Source: a virus
Strand: one strand, 5' to 3'
DNA: 64,000 nucleotides
Virus record (IMG/VR): IMGVR_UViG_3300003937_000346
Location: 78,723-142,722 of that record
In this document: one piece after another, positions 52,300 to 64,000 of the stretch
Numbering within the stretch: the stretch's first letter is position 1
How the letters are laid out: each line of letters opens with the position of its first letter
The notes under the pieces: model-generated
What the model was told of the DNA's origin: nothing
Databases searched by the model: none
What the model saw: the letters and a program-made list of their open reading frames with translations, nothing else
Position numbers and translations under genes: made by a program

Positions 52300-55200
52300 T
52301 TATTCGAATCCTTTAATACTTTTACTACAATCCGAGTTTTGAGTACACGAAGTATCAAAAGGTGTTACTGTTATCCCCCCTGATTGAGGTCCATCGAAAG
52401 TATTACCACCTAAACCATATTTAAAACTATGACTAACTGGTGATTGACTACAGAATTTAAAAATATTACTATCCTCGTCTTCACCAATCTCCGCTAAATA
52501 TTGAGCTAGGTTTATATCAGTCAACCCATTTTCACAATCATTATTAACGTAGTATAAATCCTGACCACCGTTTGTTAATTTACTTGAAATAACACCGACC
52601 TCTACACAATTACAGCCATCACTATCATCAAATGTACTTTCAATAGTTGCACTGTTGGCGGTACATCCATTCGCATCTGTTACTACGACGTAATAATATC
52701 CTTGTGATAAATTACTGAATGTCTGTGAATGGTTGGCCGAAGTTACACCTGTAATTGTTGCAACTAATGTCCCACCACCAACCGTATATGGTGAAGTGGT
52801 ATCCTCATATAATCTATAAGTTTTTGGCCACACACCTCCCGTAGATGTCACGGTAATACTACCCGTACTTCCTGTTGTTGTGGTAAACGATGTTATAGAA
52901 ACCGTTTGTGCCGTTGGTTCTGTGACTGTGATCGTATATGCTTCTGTACATCCCGAACCATCTTTTATGGTAATATAATGATCGCCCGCAGATAAATTAT
53001 TATAAGTATGAGGGGACGTGGTTAAGTAAGAACCTAAACCAAATCTATGTGAATATGTTCCACCATTACCACCTGTCATACTTGAAACTTCAATTTCTCC
53101 ATCAGAACCTCCGTTACAACTCACAGATGACATAGTGAATGTCGCACTAGGGTCTGTTTTACTTAAAGTTACTGTACCTGTAGTACTACAATTTTCACCA
53201 TCTTTAACTCTCAATAGGTATGTCCCTATAGTTAGATTAGAAAAAGTTCTATTTGACTGATAATTTATCCCGTTATTTATGGAATATTGATATGATCCAT
53301 TACCCCCACTTGCAGTAAATGTTATTTCTCCGTCACTATCCCCATTACATGTTGGGTGGGTTACTGAAGTGGTGAAACTTACTGCTGTAGGTATTGTTAT
53401 TGTTCTATCATATGTCCTTGTACATCCATCTCCGTCTTTTATAGTAATTGTATATGTTCCTGAAGATAGAGGTGAGTAAATTGTTGGACTACCTATTGTT
53501 GTATATGGACCATTCCCAATTTTTGATTCATAAGTTGGTCCGTTTCCTCCCGCAGGACTCGATACTGTAATCGCACCACTACCCGAACTACAACTTGGGT
53601 TAGACGTAGTTACTGTAGCCAATGGTGAAGATTTAGATAAGTTAACCGAAACTGAATCACTACACCCATTATCATCTTCTGCATATAAAACATAAGAACC
53701 TGTAGTTAAACCTGTAACCGTTATATTAGTTATTAATGTACCATTTAGTCTGTATGTGTATGAACCTGAACCACCACTAACCGCAAAATTTATACTACCA
53801 TCACTACTGTAACTACATGAAGGATGAGATAAACTAGTGTACGATACAACAACCGACGTTGGCTCTGTAACACTTCTACTGTACCCTCTTTCACAACCAT
53901 CACCATCTTTTATGGTAATAGTATGACTACCAACAGTTACTGAAGTGAATGTATATGAATTAGATGAAAAGTTCTGATACGATCCTGTGTCTAATTTAAC
54001 TTGGTATGTACCTCCATTCCCACCTGATGGATTAGAAACGGTTATTGATCCTCTGTCTCCGTTACACAATGCGTTTGTTACTGAAATGGTTGCTGTTGGG
54101 TTAGTCTTTGTCAAAGTGTACGAAACTGTACTTATACATCCACGAGTATCCTTAACATATGCGGTACCACTTCCTACAGACAAGTTATTAAATGTATTAG
54201 ATATGTAATAATTTGACCCATTAATAGAATACACATATGATCCCGATCCACCACCACCTGTTATGGTTATTGATCCGTCTTTACTATTTGCACAAGATGG
54301 ATGGGTTACAGATACAGATGATGTTACTGCTGTTGGTTGACCTAAAGTATAAGAATAACTTCTACTACACTGTTGACCATCCCTAACCTGTATTGTGTAT
54401 GTTCCGGCGGATTTATTTGTAAACGTTACTGCGGAACTAAAATTAGTCCAATTACCACTTTCAAATTTAAACTGATACGTACCACCGTTTCCGCCCGTAA
54501 TTGATGATAATGTGATGTCACCATCATTACCTCCATTACATGAAGGTTGATTACTGTAAATTGATGCACTTACTTGTGTTCTATTTAATGTTGTTGATGT
54601 GGTATCCACACAACCATTACTATCTTTAACATATAACGTATATGTTCCATTACCAAGACTTGTGAATGAATTTGATGTTTGATAAGATCCACTACCTATT
54701 TTATAAGTGTACGATCCCGTACCACCACTACCTGTAACAGTTATAGAACCATCAGTATCACCAAAACATGTTGGATTCGTTGATGCAGTACTTGCAGTAA
54801 CTCCATTGTTTTCTGTAATGGTCTTAATGTAAATCCCTTCACAACCATCACTATCTTTAATATAAATATTGTAGGTATCTGGTGATAAGTCCTCATAAAG
54901 TTGGGTACCTGTTAAGTTAACATATGTTCCATTACTATTTAATTTGACTTGGTATGTTGCTCCCGACCCACCTGTTGGATTAGAAACCGATATTGTACCA
55001 TCGTCGTCACCATTACATACCACATTTGTGGACGTAATAGTTGCAAATGGTTTTGTAGTAGATAAAGTAACAGACCCAATACTTGAAGTACATCCATTAC
55101 CGTCTCTTACTCTTATACTATTACTACCTGTCCGTAAACCTGTTTTTACGTTTGATGATTGCCAAAAACCATTAAACTGATATTCGTAAGATCCGTTACC

Positions 55201-58200
55201 TCCTGAAGCTGTAAGAGTAATACTACCGTCTTTACCATTCCAACATGTTGGGTCAACATGTGTTTCTGTAAATGTTACAGCCGCGGGTTCCGTAATTGTT
55301 ATACTATATGTTCTTTCACAACCATCACCATCTTTAACATAAATAGTATATGTTCCATCCGATAAAGTTGAATATAGTTTATAATCAGTTAAAGTTTCGT
55401 AGGTCCCATTACTATTTAATTTGACTTCATATCCACTACCTGATCCTCCTATAGCTGAAGTTACATTAATCCAACCATCACTACCACCGTTACATGTGAC
55501 ATTAGATTGTGTTACTGTTGCGGATACTTGTGTTACACTTAAAGTTACAACCCTACTATCAGTACATCTATTTTCATCTGTCGCGATGAAAGTATAAGTA
55601 CCAGCACTCAAGTCTGAGTGAAGTGTTTCCGTTGTTTCGTCACCATTTATAGTATAAGTTATTTCACCTGTTCCACCAACAACAGAAAATTGTATTTCTC
55701 CATCACTCCCCCCATAACATGTTGGGTCTGTGTGTGAATCAGTTATGTTTAATACTGGTGGTTGTGTTATTGTTTTACTTACTGTACCTATTTCACCATT
55801 GTCATCTTTTATAGAAACAATGTACGTACCCGCCGAAAGGTTTGAGAATGTCGTAGATGTTTGATAATTTATACCGTTTATACTATACGTGTATGGTGAA
55901 TCTCCCCCCGTTTGTGATGTAACTTCAATCTCACCTGACGAATCATTATAACAAGTTAAGTTTGTTCCACTAAGAGTACCTGATACAGATATATTTGTTA
56001 TTGATATGATTATTTTTTTCTCATACCATAACCCTCCTTGATCTGTTGATCTTACTCTTATTGTGTATGAATTCTTGGTTTCATAATCAAAAACTTCACC
56101 ACTTTTTAAGGTCGTTCCGTCTATATAAAATGAACCATTGTTGGTATCTCCAACACCACTTACTAATGTATATGTAAATGTATTTCCTGCGTCAGGGTCT
56201 GTTGTGGATAATGTTCCCACAGTGGTCCCTGTTGCCACATTCTCATCAATAGATGAATTAGATAATGATATGTTTGTTGGAGTTTCATTAACATTAGTTA
56301 CATTAATAGTAAACGATTCTTCTCTGTATAAACCACCTTGGTCTGTCGATCTTACTCTAACTGAATAAGTGTTCTTAACTTCATAGTTGAATATTTCACT
56401 ACTTTGAATCTTATCACCACTTATTTTAAATGAACTGTTATTAGTGTCACCCACTCCACTTACTAATGTATATGTGAATGTGTTTCCTGCGTCAGGGTCT
56501 GTTGTGGATAATTGACCAACCGTAGTACCCGTAGAACTATTTTCAGGAATATTATTATTTTTTAAAGTTATATCTGTAGGTACTTCGTTTGCGTTGGTGA
56601 TATTAATTGTTACTGATCTTTCGTGTGTTAAACCACCTGAATCTGTTGCTTTGACTCTTATTGTATAGGAGTTTTTAACTTCGTAGTTGAACACCTCGTT
56701 AGATGTCAGAGTACCATTACTATTCAAACTAAACGAATCGTTGTTGGTATCTCCAAGACCACTTACTAATTCAAAAGTATGTGTATCACCCGAATCAACA
56801 TCGGTGGCGGTGAATGTAGTAACTGTTGTTCCTGTCGATTGATTTTCTTGGAATGATACTGTTGATGGTGTTATGTTAGAAGGGGTTTCGTTAAGATCTG
56901 TAATCAAAATCGTAAATATACCTATGTGGGTTAATCCCCCCGAATCAGTAGTTTTTACTCTTATAGAATAACTGTTCTTACCTTCATAGTTATAAACTTC
57001 TTTACTTTTTAGAACACCACCACTTGTTAATGTAAATGAACCATTATTAGTATCTCCTAAACCACTAACAAGTTCATAAGAATGACTATCTCCCGAATCA
57101 ACATCCGTACTACTGAAAGTACCTATTGTTGTTCCTGTAGATTGATTTTCCGCAATACTATTACTTGATAAGGATAAATTTGTTGGTGATTCATTAACGT
57201 CAAGTACTGAAATTGTAAATGTATCCGTATAAGTGTTATTACCACTATCCGTAACCGTCACTTCAATACTATAAGAGTTTTTAACCTCATAATTAAAAAC
57301 TATTGCATTTTTTAGTACACCCGAACTTGATAAGGCGAACGCCGAATTATTATTACCACTACCCGTTAGTGCGTATGTAAATGTTTCGTTACTGTCAACA
57401 TCTAACCCCGAAAAAATACCAATTGTTGTCCCCGTTGGTGTGTTTTCTCTTTGTGAATTATTACTTAAGGTTAAACCGTATGGTGTTTCATTAACATCGA
57501 CTATGTCTACCGTAAATTCTCTTGTATTTGTTAATCCACCGTTATCGGTGACCTTAACATATAAAGTATATAAACTTTTTACCTCATGGTTGAAAACCTC
57601 CGCGTTAGATAATACCCCACCACTAGTCAATGAGAAAGAATTATTATCAGGATAATTAGCGGTATCTTCAAATACCCACGTAAACGTTCCTCCCTCATCA
57701 TCATTTGCAACTAAGTTACCTATTGTAGTTCCCGTTGCCGTGTTTTCTGTTTGAGAAAAATTAGGTACTATTATGGAGGGTCTTGTATTAAGTGTAACAT
57801 CAACATCAAAGTCACAATTTGGTGTAGGACTTGGTGTAGGTGTTGGTGTACTAGTCGGAGTTGGAGTAGGACTTGTCGTCGGACTCGGTGTTGGTGTAGG
57901 AGTTTCTGTTGGGCTCGGACTTGGACTTGGTGTAGGTGTTGGTGTACTAGTCGGAGTTGGTGTTGGACTACTTGTTGGGCTTGGTGTGGGTGTTGGTGTT
58001 GGTGTAACCACATTGATGTCCATATCAAAATCACAATTTGGAGTTGGACTTGGTGTAGGTGTAGGTGTTGGACTAGTCGTTGGACTTGGTGTAGGTGTGT
58101 TAGTTGGGCTAGGTGATGGAGTTGGTGTAGGAGTTTCTGTTGGGCTCGGACTTGGTGTAGGACTTGGTGTAGGACTACTTGTTGGTGTAGGGGTGGGTGT

Positions 58201-58473
58201 ACTTGTTGGTGTTGGTGATGGAGTTGGGGTTGGTAAAATAATTTCATCATCAATCACACATGAATTATTATATAGTAATATTGAAGTTGCACTGTTAGGG
58301 ACACTAACCGTAACTCCCGAACCACTTGTTAAATCATTGTACGTCACACCCGTTGCAGGTAATGAGGTACTCACTCTTGTTGCGATATTGGCGGCATCGA
58401 CTTGATCGTAGTATATCGTATAGAGACTGTGTGAAGTCCCTGATGTTATTTTTATGTCGAATATTCTTGCCAT
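52300..58473 (-). CDS. giant adhesin-like structural protein: Thr-Pro stalk, cadherin and SprB repeats, 2057 aa
   Basis: Order: N-terminal module ([20 protein letters not shown]); Thr-Pro stalk near 80-220 with two CDFD motifs ([22 protein letters not shown]); six cadherin-like repeats near 235-830 ([39 protein letters not shown]). Then 13 SprB-type repeats near 830-1850 ([25 protein letters not shown]) and one degenerate copy lacking the Cys. The last 120 residues ([20 protein letters not shown]) are Cys-rich. SprB repeats come from Bacteroidota gliding adhesins, and cadherin repeats usually bind Ca. The protein probably extends from the virion to touch the host surface. Confidence 0.8.
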   Translation of the reverse strand: MARIFDIKITSGTSHSLYTIYYDQVDAANIATRVSTSLPATGVTYNDLTSGSGVTVSVPNSATSILLYNNSCVIDDEIILPTPTPSPTPTSTPTPTPTSSPTPSPTPSPSPTETPTPTPSPSPTNTPTPSPTTSPTPTPTPSPTPNCDFDMDINVVTPTPTPTPSPTSSPTPTPTSTPTPTPSPSPSPTETPTPTPSPTTSPTPTPTSTPTPTPSPTPNCDFDVDVTLNTRPSIIVPNFSQTENTATGTTIGNLVANDDEGGTFTWVFEDTANYPDNNSFSLTSGGVLSNAEVFNHEVKSLYTLYVKVTDNGGLTNTREFTVDIVDVNETPYGLTLSNNSQRENTPTGTTIGIFSGLDVDSNETFTYALTGSGNNNSAFALSSSGVLKNAIVFNYEVKNSYSIEVTVTDSGNNTYTDTFTISVLDVNESPTNLSLSSNSIAENQSTGTTIGTFSSTDVDSGDSHSYELVSGLGDTNNGSFTLTSGGVLKSKEVYNYEGKNSYSIRVKTTDSGGLTHIGIFTILITDLNETPSNITPSTVSFQENQSTGTTVTTFTATDVDSGDTHTFELVSGLGDTNNDSFSLNSNGTLTSNEVFNYEVKNSYTIRVKATDSGGLTHERSVTINITNANEVPTDITLKNNNIPENSSTGTTVGQLSTTDPDAGNTFTYTLVSGVGDTNNSSFKISGDKIQSSEIFNYEVKNTYSVRVRSTDQGGLYREESFTINVTNVNETPTNISLSNSSIDENVATGTTVGTLSTTDPDAGNTFTYTLVSGVGDTNNGSFYIDGTTLKSGEVFDYETKNSYTIRVRSTDQGGLWYEKKIIISITNISVSGTLSGTNLTCYNDSSGEIEVTSQTGGDSPYTYSINGINYQTSTTFSNLSAGTYIVSIKDDNGEIGTVSKTITQPPVLNITDSHTDPTCYGGSDGEIQFSVVGGTGEITYTINGDETTETLHSDLSAGTYTFIATDENRCTDSRVVTLSVTQVSATVTQSNVTCNGGSDGWINVTSAIGGSGSGYEVKLNSNGTYETLTDYKLYSTLSDGTYTIYVKDGDGCERTYSITITEPAAVTFTETHVDPTCWNGKDGSITLTASGGNGSYEYQFNGFWQSSNVKTGLRTGSNSIRVRDGNGCTSSIGSVTLSTTKPFATITSTNVVCNGDDDGTISVSNPTGGSGATYQVKLNSNGTYVNLTGTQLYEDLSPDTYNIYIKDSDGCEGIYIKTITENNGVTASTASTNPTCFGDTDGSITVTGSGGTGSYTYKIGSGSYQTSNSFTSLGNGTYTLYVKDSNGCVDTTSTTLNRTQVSASIYSNQPSCNGGNDGDITLSSITGGNGGTYQFKFESGNWTNFSSAVTFTNKSAGTYTIQVRDGQQCSRSYSYTLGQPTAVTSSVSVTHPSCANSKDGSITITGGGGSGSYVYSINGSNYYISNTFNNLSVGSGTAYVKDTRGCISTVSYTLTKTNPTATISVTNALCNGDRGSITVSNPSGGNGGTYQVKLDTGSYQNFSSNSYTFTSVTVGSHTITIKDGDGCERGYSRSVTEPTSVVVSYTSLSHPSCSYSSDGSINFAVSGGSGSYTYRLNGTLITNITVTGLTTGSYVLYAEDDNGCSDSVSVNLSKSSPLATVTTSNPSCSSGSGAITVSSPAGGNGPTYESKIGNGPYTTIGSPTIYSPLSSGTYTITIKDGDGCTRTYDRTITIPTAVSFTTSVTHPTCNGDSDGEITFTASGGNGSYQYSINNGINYQSNRTFSNLTIGTYLLRVKDGENCSTTGTVTLSKTDPSATFTMSSVSCNGGSDGEIEVSSMTGGNGGTYSHRFGLGSYLTTSPHTYNNLSAGDHYITIKDGSGCTEAYTITVTEPTAQTVSITSFTTTTGSTGSITVTSTGGVWPKTYRLYEDTTSPYTVGGGTLVATITGVTSANHSQTFSNLSQGYYYVVVTDANGCTANSATIESTFDDSDGCNCVEVGVISSKLTNGGQDLYYVNNDCENGLTDINLAQYLAEIGEDEDSNIFKFCSQSPVSHSFKYGLGGNTFDGPQSGGITVTPFDTSCTQNSDCSKSIKGFE
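57820..58240. repeat. Thr-Pro-coding GT-rich repeat
   Basis: Plus-strand GGTGTTGGTGTAGG-type hexamer repeats, interrupted by two copies of the CDFD-coding segment near 58030 and 57800. Confidence 0.8.
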
Positions 58474-58491
58474 TATTAAAATATATACTTT

Positions 58492-61400
58492 TTAATTCAA
58501 ATTATGAACGGTAACATCCCCCTCAAAACTACAGTCACATAAAATGTGAACATGTAATAATGATGTTAATGTGGAATCCCACTCGGTTACTATTATGATT
58601 GCATTATTATCATTATCTATAAATCTTATATCAGTATCAAATAACCTATTTGAACCTGTTGGTGTAAGGGTACCATCTGTATGGTCAAAAGAACTTACTT
58701 CAGTCCCTACAGGTGATGTATGCTCCCCAATACAACTCCTTCTCATAGTACTACCTTCATAGTAAACGTAAACAATACATGTGTTTGTGTCGTAAGTCCA
58801 TTCTTCACTATTCGTTGATACTACATTACCACTCTTATCTCTCACTTCATTACAATATCCACCCAATTCTTTAAAGTTGGACCCAACCAAGTTAGTGTTC
58901 CAAGTTTGGAATAGATCTGAGTTTATTGTTGTCGTACATGGTGCAGGACAATCTATTGGTGTAGGTGAAGGTGTTGGTGAAGGTGTTGGGCTTGGAGTAG
59001 GTGTTGGTGTAGGTGTTTCTGTTGGGCTAGGTGTTGGACTACTTGTTGGTGTTGGTGTAGGTGTTACCACATCAACGTCTACGTCGAAATCACAGTTAGG
59101 TGTAGGTGTAGGGGTAGGCGTACTAGTTGGGCTTGGTGTAGGTGTGTTAGTTGGAGTACTTGTCGGACTTGGCGTTGGTGTATTAGTTGGACTCGGACTT
59201 GGGGTAGGTGTAGGAGTACTTGTTGGGGATGGTGTTGGTGTAGGTGTAACTACATCAACATCAATATCAAAATCACAATTCGGTGTAGGAGTTGGTGTTG
59301 GAGTACTAGTTGGACTTGGGGTAGGACTACTTGTTGGTGTAGGTGTAGGTGTCTCCGTACTTGTTGGAGTGGGTGTAGGTGTATTTGTAGGACTTGGTGT
59401 AGGTGTGTTAGTTGGAGTAGGAGTAGGAGTAACTACGTCAACATCCACATCAAAATCACAGTTAGGTGTTGGAGTCGGTGTGGGTGTGTTAGTAGGGCTA
59501 GGTGTTGGACTACTTGTTGGGCTTGGCGTTGGTGTGTTAGTTGGAGTACTTGTTGGACTACTACTAGGTGTTGGTGTTGGACTACTTGTTGGGCTTGGTG
59601 TAGGTGTATTAGTAGGTGTAGGAGTAGGGGTAACTACATCAACATCAATATCAAAATCACAATTTGGCGTAGGGGTAGGTGTTGGAGTTGATGTACTTGT
59701 TGGTGTTGGAGTAAGACTACTTGTCGGACTTGGTGTAGGTGTATTAGTAGGTGTAGGAGTAGGTGTGTTAGTTGGTGATGGCGTAGGACTACTTGTTGGT
59801 GTAGGTGTAGGTGTTACCACATCAACATCAATATCAAAATCACAGTTAGGTGTGGGTGTGGGGGTAGGTGTATTGGTTGGACTTGGTGTGGGTGTATTAG
59901 TCGGAGTACTAGTAGGGTTTGGTGTTGGACTACTTGTTGGGCTTGGTGATGGTGTAGGAGTAGGTGTTACCACATCAACATCAATATCAAAATCACAGTT
60001 AGGTGTTGGACTTGGCGTTGGAGTGTTAGTTGGTGTATTAGTTGGACTCGGACTTGGTGTAGGGGTTGGAGTACTAGTCGGAGATGGTGTAGGAGTAGGT
60101 GTTACCAAATCTACATCAATGTCGAAATCACAATTAGGTGTTGGAGTCGGTGTTGGGGTATTAGTACTTGTTGGAGTTGGAGTAAATGTAGGAGTATTAG
60201 TACTTGTTGGGCTTGGTGATGGTGTGGGGGTCGGAGTTACCACATCAATATCTATATCGAAGTCACAATCTGGTGTGGGTGTAGGTGTTGGACTACTTGT
60301 AGGACTTGGTGTAGGACTACTTGTTGGAGTTGGGGTAGGTGTTACCAAATCCACATCAATGTCGAAATCACAGTTAGGTGTAGGTGATGGAGTTGGTGTT
60401 GGTGTACTACTTTCCGTTGGAGTTGGAGTACTTGTAGGAGTTGAGGTTGGTGTAGGTGTTACCAAATCTACATCAATGTCGAAATCACAATCTAATGTGG
60501 GTGTAGGGGTTGGTGTTGGATTTGAGACATTCGTTGGTATCGGTTCTGTAGGGCTTGGTGTAGGTGTTGGTGTCACTAAATCAACGTCCACATCAAAATC
60601 ACAATTTGGTGTAGGAGTAGGTGTTGGGGTTGATGTGGGTGGTATATTAGTACTTGTTGGAGTCGGAGTTACTAAATCTACATCAATGTCGAAATCACAA
60701 TCTAATGTGGGTGTTGGTGTTGGACTACTTGTTGGGCTTGGTGTGGGTGTTGGTGTAGTTAAGTCAACATCAATATCAAAGTCACAATCTAATGTAGGTG
60801 TAGGACTTGGTGTAGGTGTGGGTGTAGTTAAATCTACATCAATATCAAAGTCACAGTCGATAGTTGGTGTTGGGGTTAGTGTACTTGTTGGGCTAGGTGT
60901 TGGTGTGGGTGTAGTTAAATCTACATCAATATCAAAATCACAATTCGGTGTAGGAGTTGGTGTAGGTGTCGATGTATTTGTTGGTGTAGGAGTTGGAGTT
61001 GTCAAATCCACATCAATATCAAAATCACAGTCGATAGTTGGTGTAGGAGTAGGTGTAGGAGTAGGAGTTGTCAAATCCACATCTATGTCAAAGTCACAAT
61101 TTGGTGTGGGTGTAGGTGTTGGTGTCTCCGTACTCGTAGGTATTGGTGTGTCCGTAGGTGTAGGTGTAGGTGTTTCAGTACTAGTTGGTACTGGAGTATC
61201 CGTAGGTGTAGGACTAATAGTAGGTGTAGGGGTAGGAGTTTCTGTACTTGTTGGTGTAGGACTACTAGTAGGTGTAGGGGTTGGACTATTAGTAGGTGTA
61301 GGTGTGGGAGTCGGAGTACTTGTTGGTGTTGCCGATGGACCTGGTCGTCTAACATCATCACATGGACCCGATACCATATATTCAATAACATTGGCATAGA

Positions 61401-63993
61401 CTTTAGATATTACAATCCAACAATTTTGACCTGGTGATAATTTTTGAATTAGGTTAATTTCTTCATTTTGAGATCCACTGTTAATGAATTCAATATTTAC
61501 CGCATCACCTATATTAAAATCTTCGTTTATTGCGGTATATCTTATTTCTCCCGTATCAAAGTGTTTAAGTTTAAACGCATTTAATGTATCACAATCATCT
61601 AATCCTGTTAAATCTCTTTCAATGTCATCTATATCCGGCATGTCAGAACAATCTAACTTATCTTGGAAGTATTGTTGCATTTTCATGTCCATGTTTTCGA
61701 ACTTCTGTTCGTCATGTCCAACTAATACACAATCTTCGGAGTCTCCATTGAAAAGAATAACTTCAGAACAGTTAGTTGAAACATCGTAAACTGATGTTGG
61801 ACTAACATTTAAATGGTAAAATAAATCTCTAACACAATAATCTAAATCGACTTTTAGTACTTCTATAGGGAAACCATGTTCATTAAATATATAATCTCCA
61901 CTTTCATAGTAACCAACTTGGTAACTACAACAAGGATCAATAGGGTCATCAGGTCTTGGGTATAATTCTTCAGGATACTTTTCAGTGAATCTCCAATTAT
62001 CACCCTGACTTCCATCTTCCATTGTTTTAGTCATTACCCATAATCTAGTGTTAGGTAAAAAACTAAATCTCTCATTTATCTTGTTAATTTTTGTGGAACC
62101 TAAACAGTCTTTATTTTCAACCGTTACGACCTTGTAATCATAAGAGAACGAATATCCACTAATAACCGCATCGTTATAGTCTTGAGATGAGAAAGGACAA
62201 TCTTTATATACCCCTGAAAGTAATTGATCACCTATTACAACATTTTCAATGTTTATTTTTTCTAAAGTATTATCATCTAAATAGGTTTGTATTTGATCCC
62301 AAGTTGTATTTTCGTCAAGTATAACACCATTATTTACTTTTATAACTTTAGTATTTTGTCTTAGACCATAATCAAACGTAGGTCTATATTGTACAATAGG
62401 TTGTAGAGTATATCCTGAATAGTTATCACAGAAAGTAATACCCGATTGACTATTAAGGGGGTCACTACTATCGGGGTCATCCCCATCATCGTAAGTATCA
62501 AATGAGTATTGTAAATAATGACTTCTTGATGTAGTCACATCATCACCATCTACAGGGTCCCATTCAAATTTTTGTTGTAATCCCTCTATTCTTATTTTTT
62601 GATCACAATTCGCAGCGTCTGTTATTGATATATCAATGATATCATTTTCTCTAACATTGTTAACGACAAACGTACATCCCGAAACATGATTAACCGTATA
62701 TGTATGACCACTAATTGATTCGTTATATCCACCCACACAATCTATGAATATGTTTAACGGCCACGATGTATTATATGGTGGACAATCGGTACATGGATCT
62801 CCATCATCTACAGTATCTTCATTACCAAATGTAACTCCTGATACTTCAAAATATACATCCTCCATTAAGATACAATCGTCCTCATCCTCTGGTAATGTGT
62901 AGAAAGTATTAGGACCGTAAACCTTAACCTTAGGGTCACATTGTGTAGTACCTGTTAGATATGTTGATTCCCAAAAGAAATCAAACGTACTTAAATCTAA
63001 ACAATCTAAATCTGCGGGTATGTATGCATCACCGTATGGATCACCAGGGTTTGCAATATATAATTGTGTGTCGTATGTAAACGGTGTAATTCTTATTTTT
63101 TGGACACCATCACTATCAGTAAAGATTTCGTGAGAAACTATAGGTACATTTTCATATCCATAGTTTTCACCGTTAGTTGATAGTTGATTATTAAACCCAT
63201 TTTCTATATTTTGATTTTCATCACTTGTTTCTGTATTACCTGTGATTCTTTCATATCCTTCTCCACCCGCGTGGTTACTAATGGTGTCATAACCAGTATA
63301 TGCTGTTTTAGTATAATATTTTTCATTTATTTGAGAGAATATACTGTTGACCGCATTGACCCATAAAGGATCCAATACGTCTCTGTCAGGGTTTAGATTA
63401 CATTTAAAATCACAGAGTAATGGTAAATGTTTTGACCCGTCAAAAGTCTCACCACCACTAAAAATAACATCATTAATAGTTGTACATTCAGAAGTAGAAA
63501 TAAATGGATCAAATAATTGTCCTCCTGTAAGTGTGATCGGAGAAGACGCTGTATATTCTTCTCCCATTAAAACTATCTTTAGGACGTAAGTGACCCCACT
63601 TACAACAGTTAACCCCCTGAATAAATCCTTGTCACCTAAAAAATAAACTTCTAAATCTTCCTCTATAGAGTGTTCGAAACCTAATTTAGGATATAGATTG
63701 TCCTCAACCTGTTCAATAGTACACGGTTTTAGGTAATCGTGTTTGGACCTACCAATACGACTATTTTCTAAGATATTACCACCAGTCCATAAAGTTGTTG
63801 CAGGTACAAACTGTTCTATTATTTCCACCCAATGAGGACTCATTCTATTAATGAACTCATTAACTGTTGGGAAACTATATGGTGTACCGACTTTTTCTAA
63901 ATACCCCCAATAAACATCTTCTAATTGAATATAAGATTTTTGGTATTTTACAGTGTGTGAGTTACGTATTTGTTCATTCAATACGTTATCCAT
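58492..63993 (-). CDS. large structural protein with 17-copy CDFDxDxD/Thr-Pro array, 1833 aa
   Basis: The first ATG is at 63993 with GGAG just before it; the gene might also begin beyond the edge. Residues 1-880 are globular and virion-like ([20 protein letters not shown], a pattern I recall from T4-like structural proteins). Residues 890-1690 are Thr-Pro repeats broken by 17 copies of (N/D)CDFD(I/V)DVD(L/V)(T/V)T. The last 140 residues are a Cys-containing beta domain ([37 protein letters not shown]). Each motif has Asp at alternate positions, giving one acidic face to a strand, with one Cys. A stiff or cross-linked stalk is suggested. Confidence 0.75.
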   Translation of the reverse strand: MDNVLNEQIRNSHTVKYQKSYIQLEDVYWGYLEKVGTPYSFPTVNEFINRMSPHWVEIIEQFVPATTLWTGGNILENSRIGRSKHDYLKPCTIEQVEDNLYPKLGFEHSIEEDLEVYFLGDKDLFRGLTVVSGVTYVLKIVLMGEEYTASSPITLTGGQLFDPFISTSECTTINDVIFSGGETFDGSKHLPLLCDFKCNLNPDRDVLDPLWVNAVNSIFSQINEKYYTKTAYTGYDTISNHAGGEGYERITGNTETSDENQNIENGFNNQLSTNGENYGYENVPIVSHEIFTDSDGVQKIRITPFTYDTQLYIANPGDPYGDAYIPADLDCLDLSTFDFFWESTYLTGTTQCDPKVKVYGPNTFYTLPEDEDDCILMEDVYFEVSGVTFGNEDTVDDGDPCTDCPPYNTSWPLNIFIDCVGGYNESISGHTYTVNHVSGCTFVVNNVRENDIIDISITDAANCDQKIRIEGLQQKFEWDPVDGDDVTTSRSHYLQYSFDTYDDGDDPDSSDPLNSQSGITFCDNYSGYTLQPIVQYRPTFDYGLRQNTKVIKVNNGVILDENTTWDQIQTYLDDNTLEKINIENVVIGDQLLSGVYKDCPFSSQDYNDAVISGYSFSYDYKVVTVENKDCLGSTKINKINERFSFLPNTRLWVMTKTMEDGSQGDNWRFTEKYPEELYPRPDDPIDPCCSYQVGYYESGDYIFNEHGFPIEVLKVDLDYCVRDLFYHLNVSPTSVYDVSTNCSEVILFNGDSEDCVLVGHDEQKFENMDMKMQQYFQDKLDCSDMPDIDDIERDLTGLDDCDTLNAFKLKHFDTGEIRYTAINEDFNIGDAVNIEFINSGSQNEEINLIQKLSPGQNCWIVISKVYANVIEYMVSGPCDDVRRPGPSATPTSTPTPTPTPTNSPTPTPTSSPTPTSTETPTPTPTISPTPTDTPVPTSTETPTPTPTDTPIPTSTETPTPTPTPNCDFDIDVDLTTPTPTPTPTPTIDCDFDIDVDLTTPTPTPTNTSTPTPTPTPNCDFDIDVDLTTPTPTPSPTSTLTPTPTIDCDFDIDVDLTTPTPTPSPTPTLDCDFDIDVDLTTPTPTPSPTSSPTPTPTLDCDFDIDVDLVTPTPTSTNIPPTSTPTPTPTPNCDFDVDVDLVTPTPTPSPTEPIPTNVSNPTPTPTPTLDCDFDIDVDLVTPTPTSTPTSTPTPTESSTPTPTPSPTPNCDFDIDVDLVTPTPTPTSSPTPSPTSSPTPTPTPDCDFDIDIDVVTPTPTPSPSPTSTNTPTFTPTPTSTNTPTPTPTPNCDFDIDVDLVTPTPTPSPTSTPTPTPSPSPTNTPTNTPTPSPTPNCDFDIDVDVVTPTPTPSPSPTSSPTPNPTSTPTNTPTPSPTNTPTPTPTPNCDFDIDVDVVTPTPTPTSSPTPSPTNTPTPTPTNTPTPSPTSSLTPTPTSTSTPTPTPTPNCDFDIDVDVVTPTPTPTNTPTPSPTSSPTPTPSSSPTSTPTNTPTPSPTSSPTPSPTNTPTPTPTPNCDFDVDVDVVTPTPTPTNTPTPSPTNTPTPTPTSTETPTPTPTSSPTPSPTSTPTPTPTPNCDFDIDVDVVTPTPTPSPTSTPTPTPSPSPTNTPTPSPTSTPTNTPTPSPTSTPTPTPTPNCDFDVDVDVVTPTPTPTSSPTPSPTETPTPTPTPSPTPSPTPSPTPIDCPAPCTTTINSDLFQTWNTNLVGSNFKELGGYCNEVRDKSGNVVSTNSEEWTYDTNTCIVYVYYEGSTMRRSCIGEHTSPVGTEVSSFDHTDGTLTPTGSNRLFDTDIRFIDNDNNAIIIVTEWDSTLTSLLHVHILCDCSFEGDVTVHNLN
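58960..61330. repeat. 17-copy CDFD/Thr-Pro repeat array
   Basis: Plus strand shows GT-rich repeats (GGTGTA, GGTGTT, GGAGTA) with 17 interspersed AC-rich segments encoding CDFDIDVD. Spacing between CDFD copies rises from about 23-29 residues at the N-terminal end (near 61.1 kb) to about 61-67 at the C-terminal end (near 59.1 kb). Confidence 0.85.
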
Positions 63994-64000
63994 GTACTCC

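Noticed and set aside
57773-58405. Plus-strand Val-Gly-rich open frame, also 45838-46461
   Set aside because: Same effect of GT-rich repeats; the minus-strand frame has real flanking domains.
58960-61330. CRISPR-like alternation of repeats and spacers
   Set aside because: The repeats are in frame, encode one protein, vary in spacing, and the intervening parts are also low-complexity; no cas genes are nearby.
58960-61330. Telomere-like or genome-end repeat (GGTGTA/GGTGTT)
   Set aside because: The repeat is internal to coding frames in several genes, so protein-level repetition explains it.
58877-61399. 840-aa plus-strand open frame of Val-Gly repeats with STSISKSQ segments
   Set aside because: It is the antisense reading of the Thr-Pro/CDFD array: a hexamer-based repeat without stops on either strand. 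It has no start region, no domain and no promoter.

Overview
The window reads as part of a large, AT-rich, lytic tailed phage genome (T4-like gene content, Caudoviricetes) that most likely infects a Bacteroidota (flavobacterial-type) host. The host inference rests on four things visible here. A ClpP protease is closely Bacteroidota-like. A full sigma-70 factor resembles Bacteroidota RpoD. SprB-type adhesin repeats, known from gliding Bacteroidota, occur in one virion gene. Several promoters have the Bacteroidota -33/-7 layout (TTG-N19/20-TAnnTTTg). No integrase, tRNA or CRISPR was seen. Nearly all genes lie on the minus strand; one two-gene island (24311-25128) is on plus.

Layout. 1-19.9 kb is a receptor-recognition and fibre region: a glycosyltransferase fragment at the edge, a small fibre-associated protein, three tandem LamG/ConA-like proteins, and a giant fibre ending in a peptidase S74 intramolecular chaperone but split by two frame breaks. 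Three further fibre or coiled-coil proteins share a common module with it. 20-25 kb holds glutaredoxin, thioredoxin, an AAA+ ATPase, a NusG-like factor, a DNA adenine methylase and a PAP2 phosphatase. 25-34 kb holds small hypothetical genes, an amidase-like protein, membrane proteins and the sigma factor. 34-43 kb holds ClpP and the recombination/replication set: gp46/gp47-like SbcC/SbcD, PD-(D/E)XK nucleases, a DnaG-type primase, a RuvC-like resolvase and two tandem nucleotidyltransferases. 43-64 kb is a run of large structural proteins built from Thr-Pro stalks and swappable display domains (Cys-rich modules, vWA, cadherin, SprB, and a 17-copy CDFDxDxD array).

How the genes may work together. 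Replication and regulatory genes are preceded by host-type promoters. Most structural genes carry TATTTATA 4-40 nt before the start codon with no -33 box, which resembles a phage late promoter class. The phage sigma factor and NusG could drive that switch (inference). The most notable system is the Thr-Pro-stalk family at 45.6-64 kb: several virion proteins with related short N-terminal modules, long Thr-Pro linkers and different adhesive heads, apparently evolved by repeat expansion and module exchange.

Caveat: five reading-frame breaks (near 150, 3190, 5071, 11410 and 30378) occur in otherwise coherent proteins. They may be assembly indels, real mutations, or (best case at the A10 tract, 30373-30382) programmed slippage.
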